Assembly (NCBI RefSeq): GCF_014236855.1
Contig: NZ_CP051261.1
Location: forward strand, 310,001-374,000
Length of the DNA stretch: 64,000 nt
Origin: Xanthomonas sp. SI
GTDB taxonomy: Bacteria > Pseudomonadota > Gammaproteobacteria > Xanthomonadales > Xanthomonadaceae
Direction: 5' to 3'
In this document: piece by piece, positions 46,160 to 53,777 of the stretch
Layout: the number at the start of each line of letters is the position of its first letter
Position numbering within the stretch: position 1 is the first letter of the stretch
Position numbers and translations under genes: made by a program
The notes under the pieces: generated by a model
What the model was told of the DNA's origin: nothing
What the model saw: only the letters and a program-made list of their open reading frames with translations
Databases searched by the model: none

Positions 46160-47380
46160 TCAGCCCTTCACGCACAGCACCTGACGCAGCGTGTGCACCA
46201 CTTCCACCAGGTCGCTTTGCGCGGCCATCACCGCGTCGATCGACTTGTACGCCGCCGGCGATTCGTCGATCACCGCCGCATCCTTGCGGCACTCCACGTG
46301 CGCGGTGGCCTCGCGGTGCTGGGCCAGGGTGATCTGCTGGCGCGCGGCGGTCCGGCTCAACACCCGCCCGGCGCCATGGCTGCAGCTGTGGAAGCTGTCG
46401 CCATTGCCCAGGCCGCGCACGATGAAGCTCTTCGCGCCCATGCTGCCGGGGATGATGCCCAGCTCGCCGGCACGCGCGCTGACCGCGCCCTTGCGCGTCA
46501 CCAGCAGTTCCTCGCCGGCGTGCGTTTCCTTCTGCACGTAGTTGTGATGGCAGTTCACCGCCAGCTTCTCCAACTGGAACTTCGGCAAGCGGTGGCGCAT
46601 CTCCGCCAGCACCCGCGCCATCATCGCCTCGCGGTTCTCGCGGGCGTAGTCCTGCGCCCAGGACACCGCTTCCACGTAGTCGTCGAACAACGGCTCGCCT
46701 TCCATGAAGAACGCCAGGTCCTTGTCCGGCAGGTGGAAGCCGAGCACGCGGTGCGCCAACTGCTCGCGCGCCTGCTCGATGAAGTAGCTGCCGATCAGGT
46801 TGCCGGTGCCGCGCGAGCCGCTATGCAGCATCACCCACACCGCGTCGCTCTCGTCCAGGCACACTTCGATGAAGTGGTTGCCGCCGCCGAGCGTGCCGAT
46901 CTGGCAGTCCAGCTTGTCGGTGCGGATCCGGCGGTGCCTGGCCTTGATCGTGTCCAGGCGCTCGACCAGCCCCGACTGCACGATGCGCGTGGCGATGCTG
47001 TCGGGCAGCTTGCGGTGCTCGCCGCCGCGGCCATTGCCGACCGGCACGCTGCGCTCGATGCTGGAGCGCAGTTGCGCCAGGCTGTCGGGCAGATCGGCCG
47101 CGCGCAGCGTGGTCCGCACCGCGGCCATGCCGCAACCGATGTCCACGCCGACCGCCGCCGGGATGATCGCGCCGCGGGTCGGGATCACCGAGCCCACGGT
47201 CGCGCCCTTGCCCAGGTGCACGTCCGGCATCACCGCTACCCACGGTCCCACGAACGGGATCGCGGCGATGTTGCGCAGCTGCTCGTGGGCCTGCGCTTCC
47301 AGCGGCACGCCGCGCACCCAGCCCTTGATCGGCGTGGCACTGCCCTCGGCGTGCAGCAATTCGTAGTTCTGCATGTTCAT
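46160..47380 (-). CDS. rtcB: RtcB-type RNA ligase
   Basis: The 406-aa protein carries RtcB motifs: MPDVHLGKGATVGSVIP, the metal-binding Asp/Cys in GVDIGCGMAAVRT, the GGGNHFIE block, LHSGSRGTGN and the guanylate-accepting His region in SCSHGAGRVLSR. RtcB joins RNA 2',3'-cyclic-phosphate (or 3'-phosphate) ends to 5'-OH ends using GTP and Mn2+, repairing ribotoxin-cut RNA such as tRNA. Length and motifs fit the bacterial short RtcB form. It is the second gene after the slipin gene, with 55 bp between. No rtcA or rtcR is in the window. An ATG two codons later is an alternative start. Confidence 0.95.
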   Translation of the reverse strand: MNMQNYELLHAEGSATPIKGWVRGVPLEAQAHEQLRNIAAIPFVGPWVAVMPDVHLGKGATVGSVIPTRGAIIPAAVGVDIGCGMAAVRTTLRAADLPDSLAQLRSSIERSVPVGNGRGGEHRKLPDSIATRIVQSGLVERLDTIKARHRRIRTDKLDCQIGTLGGGNHFIEVCLDESDAVWVMLHSGSRGTGNLIGSYFIEQAREQLAHRVLGFHLPDKDLAFFMEGEPLFDDYVEAVSWAQDYARENREAMMARVLAEMRHRLPKFQLEKLAVNCHHNYVQKETHAGEELLVTRKGAVSARAGELGIIPGSMGAKSFIVRGLGNGDSFHSCSHGAGRVLSRTAARQQITLAQHREATAHVECRKDAAVIDESPAAYKSIDAVMAAQSDLVEVVHTLRQVLCVKG

Positions 47381-47435
47381 GTCTTCATTCCTTCGAGGCC
47401 CTGCACGGCGCTTCCTTGCGCCGCGCAGGGCAGTC

Positions 47436-48557
47436 CTACTTCATCGTCACCAACTGCTTCAGCACGCCATCCAGGCCGCCGAACACGGTGAGCTTGTCGA
47501 TCTTCTCGGTGACCTTCTCCAGCGCCTCCAGCTCCTTCAGCCGCATCAGCACCGGGTTGTCCTCGATCAGCTTGGCGGTGTTGAGCAGCGACCGCGTGGC
47601 GTTGGCCTCCTCGCGCCGGCGGATCACGTTGGCCTGCGCCGACTTCTCCGCCTGCACCACCGCGTTGAGGATGTCCTTCATCTCGCCGGGCAGAATCACG
47701 TCCTTGACCCCGACGCCCAGCACCTCGATGCCGAAGCCGGCGACCTGCTCGCGCACGTAGCCGAAGATGTCCGCATCCAGCGACGCCTTGTCGCCCAGCA
47801 GTTCGTCCAGCGTCTTCGCCGACACCGCACGGCGCAAGCCGTACTGCAGCTCGCGGTACAGCTGGTCGCCGTACTTGGCCACCCGCGTCCGCGCGGCGAC
47901 CGGATCGGCGACGCGCATGCTGGCGGCCAGGTTGACGCGCAGGCTGACCTTGTCGCGGGTCAACAGCTCCTGCCCGGACACCTCCACCGACTGGATCCGC
48001 AGTTCGATCACTTCCGCGACGATGTTCTTGCGGAAGTTCCAGAACGCGTAGTGCCCCGGCGGCAGCGTCTGCTGCAGGCGCCCATCGACGAACACCAGTC
48101 CCGCCGACTCGGCCGGAACGTCCAATGCCACCGCAAAACGCGACAGCAGGCCGAGCTGGCGCAGGCGCTGGGCGACATCCGCCGGCACCGCCAGGCTCTC
48201 GCCCAGCGGCAGACGCATCACCTCCACCGCGATCAGCCCGCGCCAGTACAGCCGGCGCGTGCCGGGCGCCAGCACGTCTTCGAGCTTGCCCTGCTTGAAC
48301 ACCAGGCCGACCTCGTCGCTGCCCAGGTCGGCCAGCACGAAGACCTCGTGCAGCTGCGCGCCCAGGCGCGCGATCAACGCATCGACATCGGCGCCGGCGT
48401 ATTCCGGCACGGCGATATTGCAGGTCTTCACTTCGATCCGCTGCGACGGGTCGAACAGGCGGTAGACGCCGGGCGCGAGCACGCGCTCGAAACGCCGGTT
48501 GCGATACATCAGGCCGCGCTCGCTATCGCCGATCACGACCCGCTTGGTCCAGAACAT
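47436..48557 (-). CDS. Slipin/SPFH (band 7) protein linked to RtcB
   Basis: The 373-aa protein has a beta-rich N-terminal part (GLMYRNRRFERVLAPGVYRL), a second related region around VPAESAGLVFVDGRLQQTL, an SPFH domain (about 185-320) and a C-terminal coiled-coil start (EKSAQANVIRRREEANATRS). The classic N-terminal membrane helix of stomatins is absent, as in RtcB-associated slipins. AAGGAGAACGTGCC precedes ATG 48557. It is first in the two-gene operon with rtcB, a pairing known in many bacteria. Its biochemical role is unknown. Confidence 0.9.
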   Translation of the reverse strand: MFWTKRVVIGDSERGLMYRNRRFERVLAPGVYRLFDPSQRIEVKTCNIAVPEYAGADVDALIARLGAQLHEVFVLADLGSDEVGLVFKQGKLEDVLAPGTRRLYWRGLIAVEVMRLPLGESLAVPADVAQRLRQLGLLSRFAVALDVPAESAGLVFVDGRLQQTLPPGHYAFWNFRKNIVAEVIELRIQSVEVSGQELLTRDKVSLRVNLAASMRVADPVAARTRVAKYGDQLYRELQYGLRRAVSAKTLDELLGDKASLDADIFGYVREQVAGFGIEVLGVGVKDVILPGEMKDILNAVVQAEKSAQANVIRRREEANATRSLLNTAKLIEDNPVLMRLKELEALEKVTEKIDKLTVFGGLDGVLKQLVTMK

Positions 48558-48930
48558 GGCACGTTCTCCTTGTGTGGCTCTGGTGATCCGGCCCTGTGGA
48601 TGAAATCGCCGCGCCGGACCGAGGAGCGCGAGGACGCTGGGTTGCGTATGCCGACGGCACCGCAACGCTGCAGAGAGGTGCAAGTACGCGCACGACGTCG
48701 CTGTGGCGGCCGGCGGGCGCTGTCGGTGCGGAGGCTTGCGCGTGGGATCGTCATCGCGTTGCAGTGCGATGCGACCGTCGGCGCAGGCGCGCACGTCCAG
48801 GGCGGCGTGGCGGCGGCAGCGGCGCTGCGGTGCATGCCTAACGCAGCGCCGATGGCGATGCGTGCGGCGTGATCCGCGCGGCGCGACTTGCTGGGCTTGC
48901 GCCCGGTATTGCACATGACGTGAAAGGTCA
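48558..48930 (-). other. Leader region between tRNA-like elements and slipin gene
   Basis: This 373-bp stretch separates the 3' end of the Asn-type tRNA-like element from the slipin start. It is open in one minus-strand frame but has no coding character, and no sigma-54 type promoter (GG-N10-GC) was recognised. It could be the 5' leader of the operon or hold its promoter. Confidence 0.4.
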
Positions 48931-49006
48931 TGGTTCTCGGAGCGGGAATCGAACCCGCAACATTCGGATTAATTTCCGATGCTCTAACCAATTGAGCTAT
49001 CCAAAA
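48931..49006 (-). tRNA. tRNA-Asn-like element with 6-nt anticodon loop (probable non-decoding)
   Basis: The 76-nt sequence folds as a cloverleaf. The D arm is GCTC/GAGC; the T arm is GCGGG-TTCGATT-CCCGC; a 5-nt variable loop and an encoded CCA end are present. The anticodon stem TCGGA/TCCGA is perfect, but the loop is AATTAA, six bases rather than seven, as if one base of the tRNA-Asn loop (CTGTTAA) were lost and T33 changed. The acceptor stem has two G-T pairs. A normal decoding function is unlikely. It abuts the next tRNA-like element with no spacer and lies upstream of slipin-rtcB on the same strand. Confidence 0.7.
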
Positions 49007-49073
49007 GCGACGTGCCGGAATCGAACCGGCGACCAGTGGACAAGCCACCGCTCTACCTCTGAGCTAACGTCTG
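49007..49073 (-). tRNA. tRNA-like element with shortened anticodon arm
   Basis: The 67-nt element has an excellent T arm (GCCGG-TTCGATT-CCGGC), D arm (GCTC-AGAGGTA-GAGC) and variable loop (TGGTC). The anticodon arm is reduced to GTGG-CTTGT-CCAC, a 4-bp stem with 5-nt loop, four bases shorter than a real tRNA. Only five of seven acceptor pairs form and no CCA is encoded. It is immediately followed by the Asn-type element. Known tRNA folds do not tolerate such an arm for decoding, so it is either a decayed tRNA gene or a tRNA mimic. Confidence 0.6.
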
Positions 49074-49362
49074 GTGGAAACCGCACGTCCCGGCCGCAGG
49101 CATACGCGACGGCAGTGCCGTGCGCACCGGACGGGAATGGCATCCCGTACCGCTAGCAACCATTAAGTGCAGTTTCCCATTGCCGTCTCCTTCGAAACGG
49201 CAATTCCTGCGTCGATCCCATTCCCGCCGCCCGCATCCGGCACCTGGACGCAGCGCTTGCGCGCCTCGCGAGCGAAACTTCCCTGTTTCCGGGCATTCCA
49301 TGCCCGGGTGCCTGGGATGTTGGATCGAAAAAACAAAAAAGCATGCGAACGCGCAAAGCAAA

Positions 49363-49425
49363 ACGCCCCCGGCATGGTGTCCGAGGGCGTTCGCGTTCCT
49401 CGGAGATCGATGCAACCGATCTCCG
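49363..49425 (-). terminator. Hairpin plus rho-independent terminator, minus strand
   Basis: Read on the minus strand: a perfect 9-bp hairpin (CGGAGATCG / CGATCTCCG, 49401-49425) is followed by ACGCCCTCGG/CCGGGGGCGT (10 bp, one mismatch, 49363-49390) and TTTTGCTTT. It closes the small unit beginning at the promoter at 49601-49629. Confidence 0.7.
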
Positions 49426-49443
49426 CAACGGGCGATCAGTCGA

Positions 49444-49554
49444 TCAGGTGGTGGGGTCCAGCCGCAGCGCGGTATTGCGCAGCGCACGCAGTGCCGCTGC
49501 GCGCGTTTCGCGCTGCAGGCTGGGCAGATGTGCGGTGAAGGGGTGGAAGGTCAT
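49444..49554 (-). CDS. Possible 36-aa mini-gene or leader peptide
   Basis: A short frame encodes MTFHPFTAHLPSLQRETRAA followed by a Leu/Arg-rich amphipathic end (LRALRNTALRL). It lies 40 bases after a plausible promoter start and just before a hairpin-terminator pair, which is the reason to list it. There is no good ribosome-binding site and no known homologue pattern. It could be an attenuator leader, a small protein or chance. Confidence 0.35.
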   Translation of the reverse strand: MTFHPFTAHLPSLQRETRAAALRALRNTALRLDPTT

Positions 49555-49600
49555 GGTCGTCGGAGTCGTCGTTGCCGAACGTGTCGGCTGATGGGCGCGC

Positions 49601-49629
49601 ACATTACCTGCGTTGTTTTCGTTGCGCAA
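49601..49629 (-). promoter_or_regulatory. Putative sigma-70 promoter, minus strand
   Basis: TTGCGC (49624-49629) and TAATGT (49601-49606) on the minus strand are spaced exactly 17 bp, at the edge of an AT-rich patch (49610-49670) unusual for this genome. It points toward the mini-ORF, the terminator and, beyond, the tRNA-like elements and slipin-rtcB. Confidence 0.5.
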
Positions 49630-49932
49630 GGGGTTTATCGAATTATTTTTCTCTCACGCCAATGCCTCGATCGCCGCGCTCCGCGTCGGCAGTCGCCGCA
49701 AGATTCGGAATTCCCTGGGGCGCGTTTCCAATTCTGGTGTTTTGGTTACTGTGGCCGGCTCCGCAGAGCGGGAAATTTCATCGGCAAATCGCCGGATTTT
49801 CTCTGGCGATGGCCGGCCAGGCGCAATGCGCACTGTTAGGCTCGCGATGCGTCCTCCAGCACCAAATCACTTACTTTTCGGTAACTGGATGGCGCCTGCG
49901 CTCAAGCCACTTCCCCCAACGGAGCCATCGAA

Positions 49933-50421
49933 ATGAAAATTCGCCTGCATGCGTCTCTGCTCGCATTGCTGCTCGCGTTCCCCGCCGCGTCCGCATTCGC
50001 GCAAACCGCGGTCACCGCCAATCCCAACCACCAGCAGCTGCTGCAGGCGTCGGATTGGCGTACCGAGGCGAACAAGCGCCTGGTCTACGACTTCTGGCGC
50101 ATCGTGTTCGAAGCCGGGCACACCGAGTACGCGCCGATGTACATGGCCAAGGACTATATCCAGCACAATCCGACCGTGGCCAACGGCCGTGACGCGTTCC
50201 TGCAGTTCCTCACTGCGTTCGTCAAACCGCAGCCGATCAAGCCGCGCGTGCAGCTGCCGCTGGTGGCGATCCTCGCCGAGGGCGATTACGTGACCCTGGT
50301 ATCGGTGCGCACGTTGCCCGACCCCAAGGACGCGACCAAGACCTATACGACTACCTGGTTCGACATGTTCCGCATCCAGAACGGCAAGATTCAGGAGCAT
50401 TGGGATCCGGCGACCAAGTGA
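49933..50421 (+). CDS. Exported SnoaL/NTF2-like protein
   Basis: The 162-aa protein has a signal peptide (LLALLLAFPAASAFAQ) and a SnoaL-type NTF2 fold: NKRLVYDFWRIVFEAGHTEY, YIQHNPTVANGRDAFLQFL and WFDMFRIQNGKIQEHWDPAT. These proteins form a hydrophobic cone and may be polyketide-cyclase-like enzymes or ligand binders; the catalytic role here is not evident. The AT-rich stretch upstream (49610-49930) may carry its promoter. Confidence 0.87.
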   Translation: MKIRLHASLLALLLAFPAASAFAQTAVTANPNHQQLLQASDWRTEANKRLVYDFWRIVFEAGHTEYAPMYMAKDYIQHNPTVANGRDAFLQFLTAFVKPQPIKPRVQLPLVAILAEGDYVTLVSVRTLPDPKDATKTYTTTWFDMFRIQNGKIQEHWDPATK

Positions 50422-50745
50422 GATAGGCCAGGGTCGAGGACGTCGCGGCGATGCGTCGCTGCGGCACGCACGATGTGTGGTGTCGCAGCGACGCGGTGTG
50501 TGCGGGCGTGATGCCGTCATCGGACGGATTTCTTTGTTGTCCGGCGCCGGCACAGGGTGGCGAGTTGGATGTCGGCGTGGGCCGCATATGCAGTCGGTCG
50601 CGCATGCGCCTCGAGAATGCTGTGCCGGCTTGCAGTTGCGAACATCCGGCGGTGTGCGTTTGGTGCATGCTGGCAAGGCGCGAGAGGGCTAGACTCCGGT
50701 AGCGGCCATCGGTCGCGCGCCCTTCCCCCAGCCGACATCGCCGCC
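50422..50745. other. Intergenic region, no gene seen
   Basis: The 324 bp between the SnoaL-like and pcaD-like genes contain no recognised gene, terminator or repeat. Confidence 0.4.
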
Positions 50746-51525
50746 ATGCCCTTCCTCGAACTTCCGACGCATCGCCTGCATTACCGCATCGACGGCAGCG
50801 AAGGCCGTCCATGGCTGACCTTCTGCAATTCGCTCGGCACCGACCTGCACATGTGGGACGCGCAGATCGACGCGCTGGCACCGTACTACCGGGTGCTGCG
50901 CTACGACCGTCGCGGCCACGGCGCCTCGAGCGCCGCGCCTGGGCCGTATCGGATCGAGGAACTGGCCGGCGATGTGCTGGCGTTGCTCGATGCGCTGTCG
51001 GTGGAGCGCACCCATTTCTGCGGCCTGTCGATCGGCGGGCTGACCGGGCAGTGGCTGGGCATCCACGCCGGCGCGCGGCTGCATACGCTCAGCGTGTGCG
51101 CGACCGCGGCCAAGATCGGCACCGAGGATGGCTGGCAGGAACGCATCGCGCAGGTGCAGGCCGATGGACTGGCGCCGCTGCTCGCCGGCACCCGCGAGCG
51201 CTGGTTCACTCCGGCCTTCGCCGAGATGCAGCCGGCAACGGTCGAGGCGATCCTTGCGAGCTTCATGGACACCGATGCGCAGGCCTATGCAGCCTGCTGC
51301 GAGGCAGTGGCCAGCGCCGACTTCCGTGGCGTCCTGGGCGAGATCGCCACGCCGCTGCTGGCGCTGGCCGGACACGACGATCCGGTCTGCCCGCCGGACG
51401 GTCTGCAGGCGATCGCCACGCAGGCGGCGCGCGGCAGCTTCGCCCAGGTGCATGGCCGGCATCTGTGCAATGTGGAATCGCCGCACGCCTTCAACGACGC
51501 GCTGCTGCGCTTCCTGTTGCAATAG
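50746..51525 (+). CDS. pcaD: 3-oxoadipate enol-lactonase-like alpha/beta hydrolase
   Basis: The 259-aa protein has an alpha/beta-hydrolase fold: nucleophile Ser95 in FCGLSIGGLTGQWLG, acid in LAGHDDPVCPPDGL and His in VHGRHLCNVESP. RYDRRGHGAS and SIGGLTGQWLGIHAG are typical of PcaD, which opens 3-oxoadipate enol-lactone in the beta-ketoadipate pathway for protocatechuate. No other pca genes are nearby, so it is either an isolated paralogue or a related hydrolase. The start gives the canonical PcaD N-terminus. Confidence 0.85.
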   Translation: MPFLELPTHRLHYRIDGSEGRPWLTFCNSLGTDLHMWDAQIDALAPYYRVLRYDRRGHGASSAAPGPYRIEELAGDVLALLDALSVERTHFCGLSIGGLTGQWLGIHAGARLHTLSVCATAAKIGTEDGWQERIAQVQADGLAPLLAGTRERWFTPAFAEMQPATVEAILASFMDTDAQAYAACCEAVASADFRGVLGEIATPLLALAGHDDPVCPPDGLQAIATQAARGSFAQVHGRHLCNVESPHAFNDALLRFLLQ

Positions 51526-51585
51526 CCGCGGGCAGGTGCGGCAGAGACAGTCGCCGCGCGATCCCGACCGCGCAGCGCAGGCTGT

Positions 51586-51609
51586 CCAATCCCGAATCCC
51601 TACTCCCGG
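51586..51609. repeat. GGGAATC-type repeat, reverse orientation
   Basis: CCAATCCCGAATCCCTACTC then CCGG overlaps the last codons of the CurA-like gene, contributing its stop codon. It is related to the arrays at 28050 and 54712. Confidence 0.65.
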
Positions 51610-52646
51610 CTCTCATCCAGCTGCACAACCAGCTTGCCGAAATTGCCGCCGCCGAGCATGTCGATGAAGGCCTGCGGCGCGTTCTCCAGCCCATGCACGA
51701 CATGCTCGCGGTAGCGCACGCGGCCGTCGGCCAGCCAAGCGCCCATCTCGCGCAGGAACTCGGGATAGAGCTTGACGAAATCGCCGACGATGAAGCCGCG
51801 CAAGGTCAGCCGCTGGCGCAGCACCTGGTTCATCAGTGCCGGTAGGCGGTCCGGTCCCGGCGGCAGTTCACCTCGCTTGTTGTAGGTGGCGATGGTGCCG
51901 CACACCGGCACCCGCGCGAAATCGTTGAGCAGCGGCAACACCGCATCGAACACATGGCCGCCGACGTTCTCGAAGTACACGTCGATGCCGTCTGGCGCGG
52001 CGGCGCGCAGTTGCCCGGCGAAGTCCGCCGCGCGATGGTCCAGCGCCACGTCCAGGCCCAATTCCTCGCGCAGGTAGCGGCATTTCTCGGCGCCACCGGC
52101 GATGGCGATCACCTTCGCGCCGCGCAACCTGGCGATCTGCGCCACGCTGGCGCCGACCGGGCCGGTGGCGGCGGCGACCGCCACGGTCTCGCCGCTCTGC
52201 GGCTTGCCGATCTCGTGCAGGCCGGCGTACGCAGTGAAGCCAGGCATGCCGTAGACGCCGAGCGCGGTGCTCGGCGGCAACGGCGAGTGCGGATCGAGCT
52301 TGCGCCGCAGGCCGGCGCCGTCGGCCACCAGGTGCGTCTGCCAGCCGCCGCTCTGCACCAGTACCAGATCGCCGGGCTTGAAATCGGGGTGGTGCGATTC
52401 CAGCACCTCGGCGACGGTGCTGCCGACCATCACTTCGTCCAGTTGCACCGGCGGCGCGTACGAAGGCGCATCGCTCATGCGTCCGCGCATGTACGGATCC
52501 AGCGACAGCCAGCGGTTGCGCAGCAGCACCTGGCCGGGACCGGGCACGGCCAGCGGCGCCTGTTCGATACGGAAATTCTGCGCGGTCGGCGCGCCCTGCG
52601 GACGCGAGGCGAGGACCACGCGAGTGGTATGGGAAGCGGTGCTCAT
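51600..52646 (-). CDS. NADPH-dependent medium-chain reductase (CurA/prostaglandin-reductase type)
   Basis: The 348-aa protein is a zinc-independent medium-chain dehydrogenase/reductase. The family signature YMRGRMSDAPSYAPP, the nucleotide-binding stretch VAVAAATGPVGASVAQIARL and GIDVYFENVGGHVFDAVLPL are typical of curcumin/2-alkenal reductases. It probably reduces alpha,beta-unsaturated aldehydes or ketones using NADPH. Its start overlaps the stop of the aldo/keto reductase gene (ATGA), so the two reductases are co-translated. Confidence 0.92.
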   Translation of the reverse strand: MSTASHTTRVVLASRPQGAPTAQNFRIEQAPLAVPGPGQVLLRNRWLSLDPYMRGRMSDAPSYAPPVQLDEVMVGSTVAEVLESHHPDFKPGDLVLVQSGGWQTHLVADGAGLRRKLDPHSPLPPSTALGVYGMPGFTAYAGLHEIGKPQSGETVAVAAATGPVGASVAQIARLRGAKVIAIAGGAEKCRYLREELGLDVALDHRAADFAGQLRAAAPDGIDVYFENVGGHVFDAVLPLLNDFARVPVCGTIATYNKRGELPPGPDRLPALMNQVLRQRLTLRGFIVGDFVKLYPEFLREMGAWLADGRVRYREHVVHGLENAPQAFIDMLGGGNFGKLVVQLDESRE

Positions 52647-53602
52647 ACGGTTTCCTTGCTGGCGGTATCCAGTTGCGCGATATCGTCGGCCGACAGCGCC
52701 AGGCGCGCGGCGGCCAACAACTGCTGCAACTGCTCGATGCTGGTGGCGCTGGCGATCGGCGCGGCGATGCCGGGGCGCGCGATCAGCCACGCCAAGGCGA
52801 CTTGGGTCGGCGTGGCCGAGTGCTTGCCGGCGATGTCGTCGAGCGCGGCGAGAATGCGCAGGCCGCGTGCGTTGAGGTAGCGGGCGATCACGCTGTCGCC
52901 GCGCGCCTGGCTCTTCGCCGCATCGGCGGGACTGCGGTACTTGCCGCTGAGGAAACCGCGGGCCAGCGCGTAGTAGCAGATCGTGCCCAGGCCTTGTTCG
53001 CGCACCAGCGGTTCCAGGCCGGCTTCGTAGCCGGCGCGGTCGTACAGGTTGTATTCGGGCTGCAGCGTCTCGTAGCGCGGCAACCCGTATTGCGCCGACA
53101 CTTTCAGCGCTTCGGCCAGGCGTTCGGCGCTGTAGTTGGAGGCGCCGATCGCGCGCACCTTGCCTTGCTCGATCAGCCGCCCGAATGCGGCCAACGAGGC
53201 TTCCAGCGGCACCGACTCGTCGTCCTCGTGCGCCTGGTACAGATCGATCACGTCGGTCTGCAGGCGCTGCAGCGATTCGTCCACCGCCGCGGCGATGTTG
53301 TCGGCGGTCAGGCCCGGGCGTTCGGCCCATTTGCCGACCTTGGTCGCGATCAACACCTTGTCGCGCTTGCCGCTGCGCTTGAGCCACTGGCCGATGATGG
53401 TTTCCGACTCGCCGCCGCGGTTACCGGGCACCCAGGCCGCGTACGCATCGGCGGTGTCGATCAGGTTGAAGCCCGCTTCGACGAAGGCGTCGAGCAAGGC
53501 GAAAGAGGTCTTGGCGTCGGCACTCCAGCCGAACACATTGCCGCCGAAGGCGAGCGGCGCCGCGTGCAGGCCGGAACGGCCGAGTTCGCGCGTGTGCAGC
53601 AT
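52643..53602 (-). CDS. Aldo/keto reductase (YajO/Tas-like)
   Basis: The 319-aa TIM-barrel reductase has active-site regions NLIDTADAYAAW (Asp, Tyr), LIATKVGKW (Lys) and DLYQAHEDD (His), and C-terminal NADPH-binding residues around PIASATSIEQL. It resembles the large subgroup of aldo/keto reductases acting on aldehydes. CGGAGCG precedes the ATG. It is first in a two-gene operon with the CurA-like reductase, which suggests detoxification of reactive carbonyls. Confidence 0.92.
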   Translation of the reverse strand: MLHTRELGRSGLHAAPLAFGGNVFGWSADAKTSFALLDAFVEAGFNLIDTADAYAAWVPGNRGGESETIIGQWLKRSGKRDKVLIATKVGKWAERPGLTADNIAAAVDESLQRLQTDVIDLYQAHEDDESVPLEASLAAFGRLIEQGKVRAIGASNYSAERLAEALKVSAQYGLPRYETLQPEYNLYDRAGYEAGLEPLVREQGLGTICYYALARGFLSGKYRSPADAAKSQARGDSVIARYLNARGLRILAALDDIAGKHSATPTQVALAWLIARPGIAAPIASATSIEQLQQLLAAARLALSADDIAQLDTASKETV

Positions 53603-53777
53603 GGGGAACGCTCCGCTGTGGGGAAGGGCGACAGGATAGTCGTCCAAGGTTTCGGTATCGGGGCGATGGTCGCGAAAACAGCGTTCCGTTTGCGTGATTC
53701 GCGCTAACGCGAAGACAACATTCGGGCGTGCGCGCATGCGTGCTAGGCTCGCGTCACACCGACAACGGACGTACGCC

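Noticed and set aside
48533..49048. N-terminal extension of the slipin frame or a separate MTFH-starting protein
   Set aside because: The open region covers the Asn-type tRNA-like element and has no coding composition, and the slipin ATG at 48557 has a strong ribosome-binding site.
48931..49073. Two ordinary tRNA genes (Asn and Asp/Val type)
   Set aside because: Neither anticodon arm has the obligatory 5-bp stem with 7-nt loop, and one lacks CCA and two acceptor pairs, so normal decoding tRNAs are unlikely.
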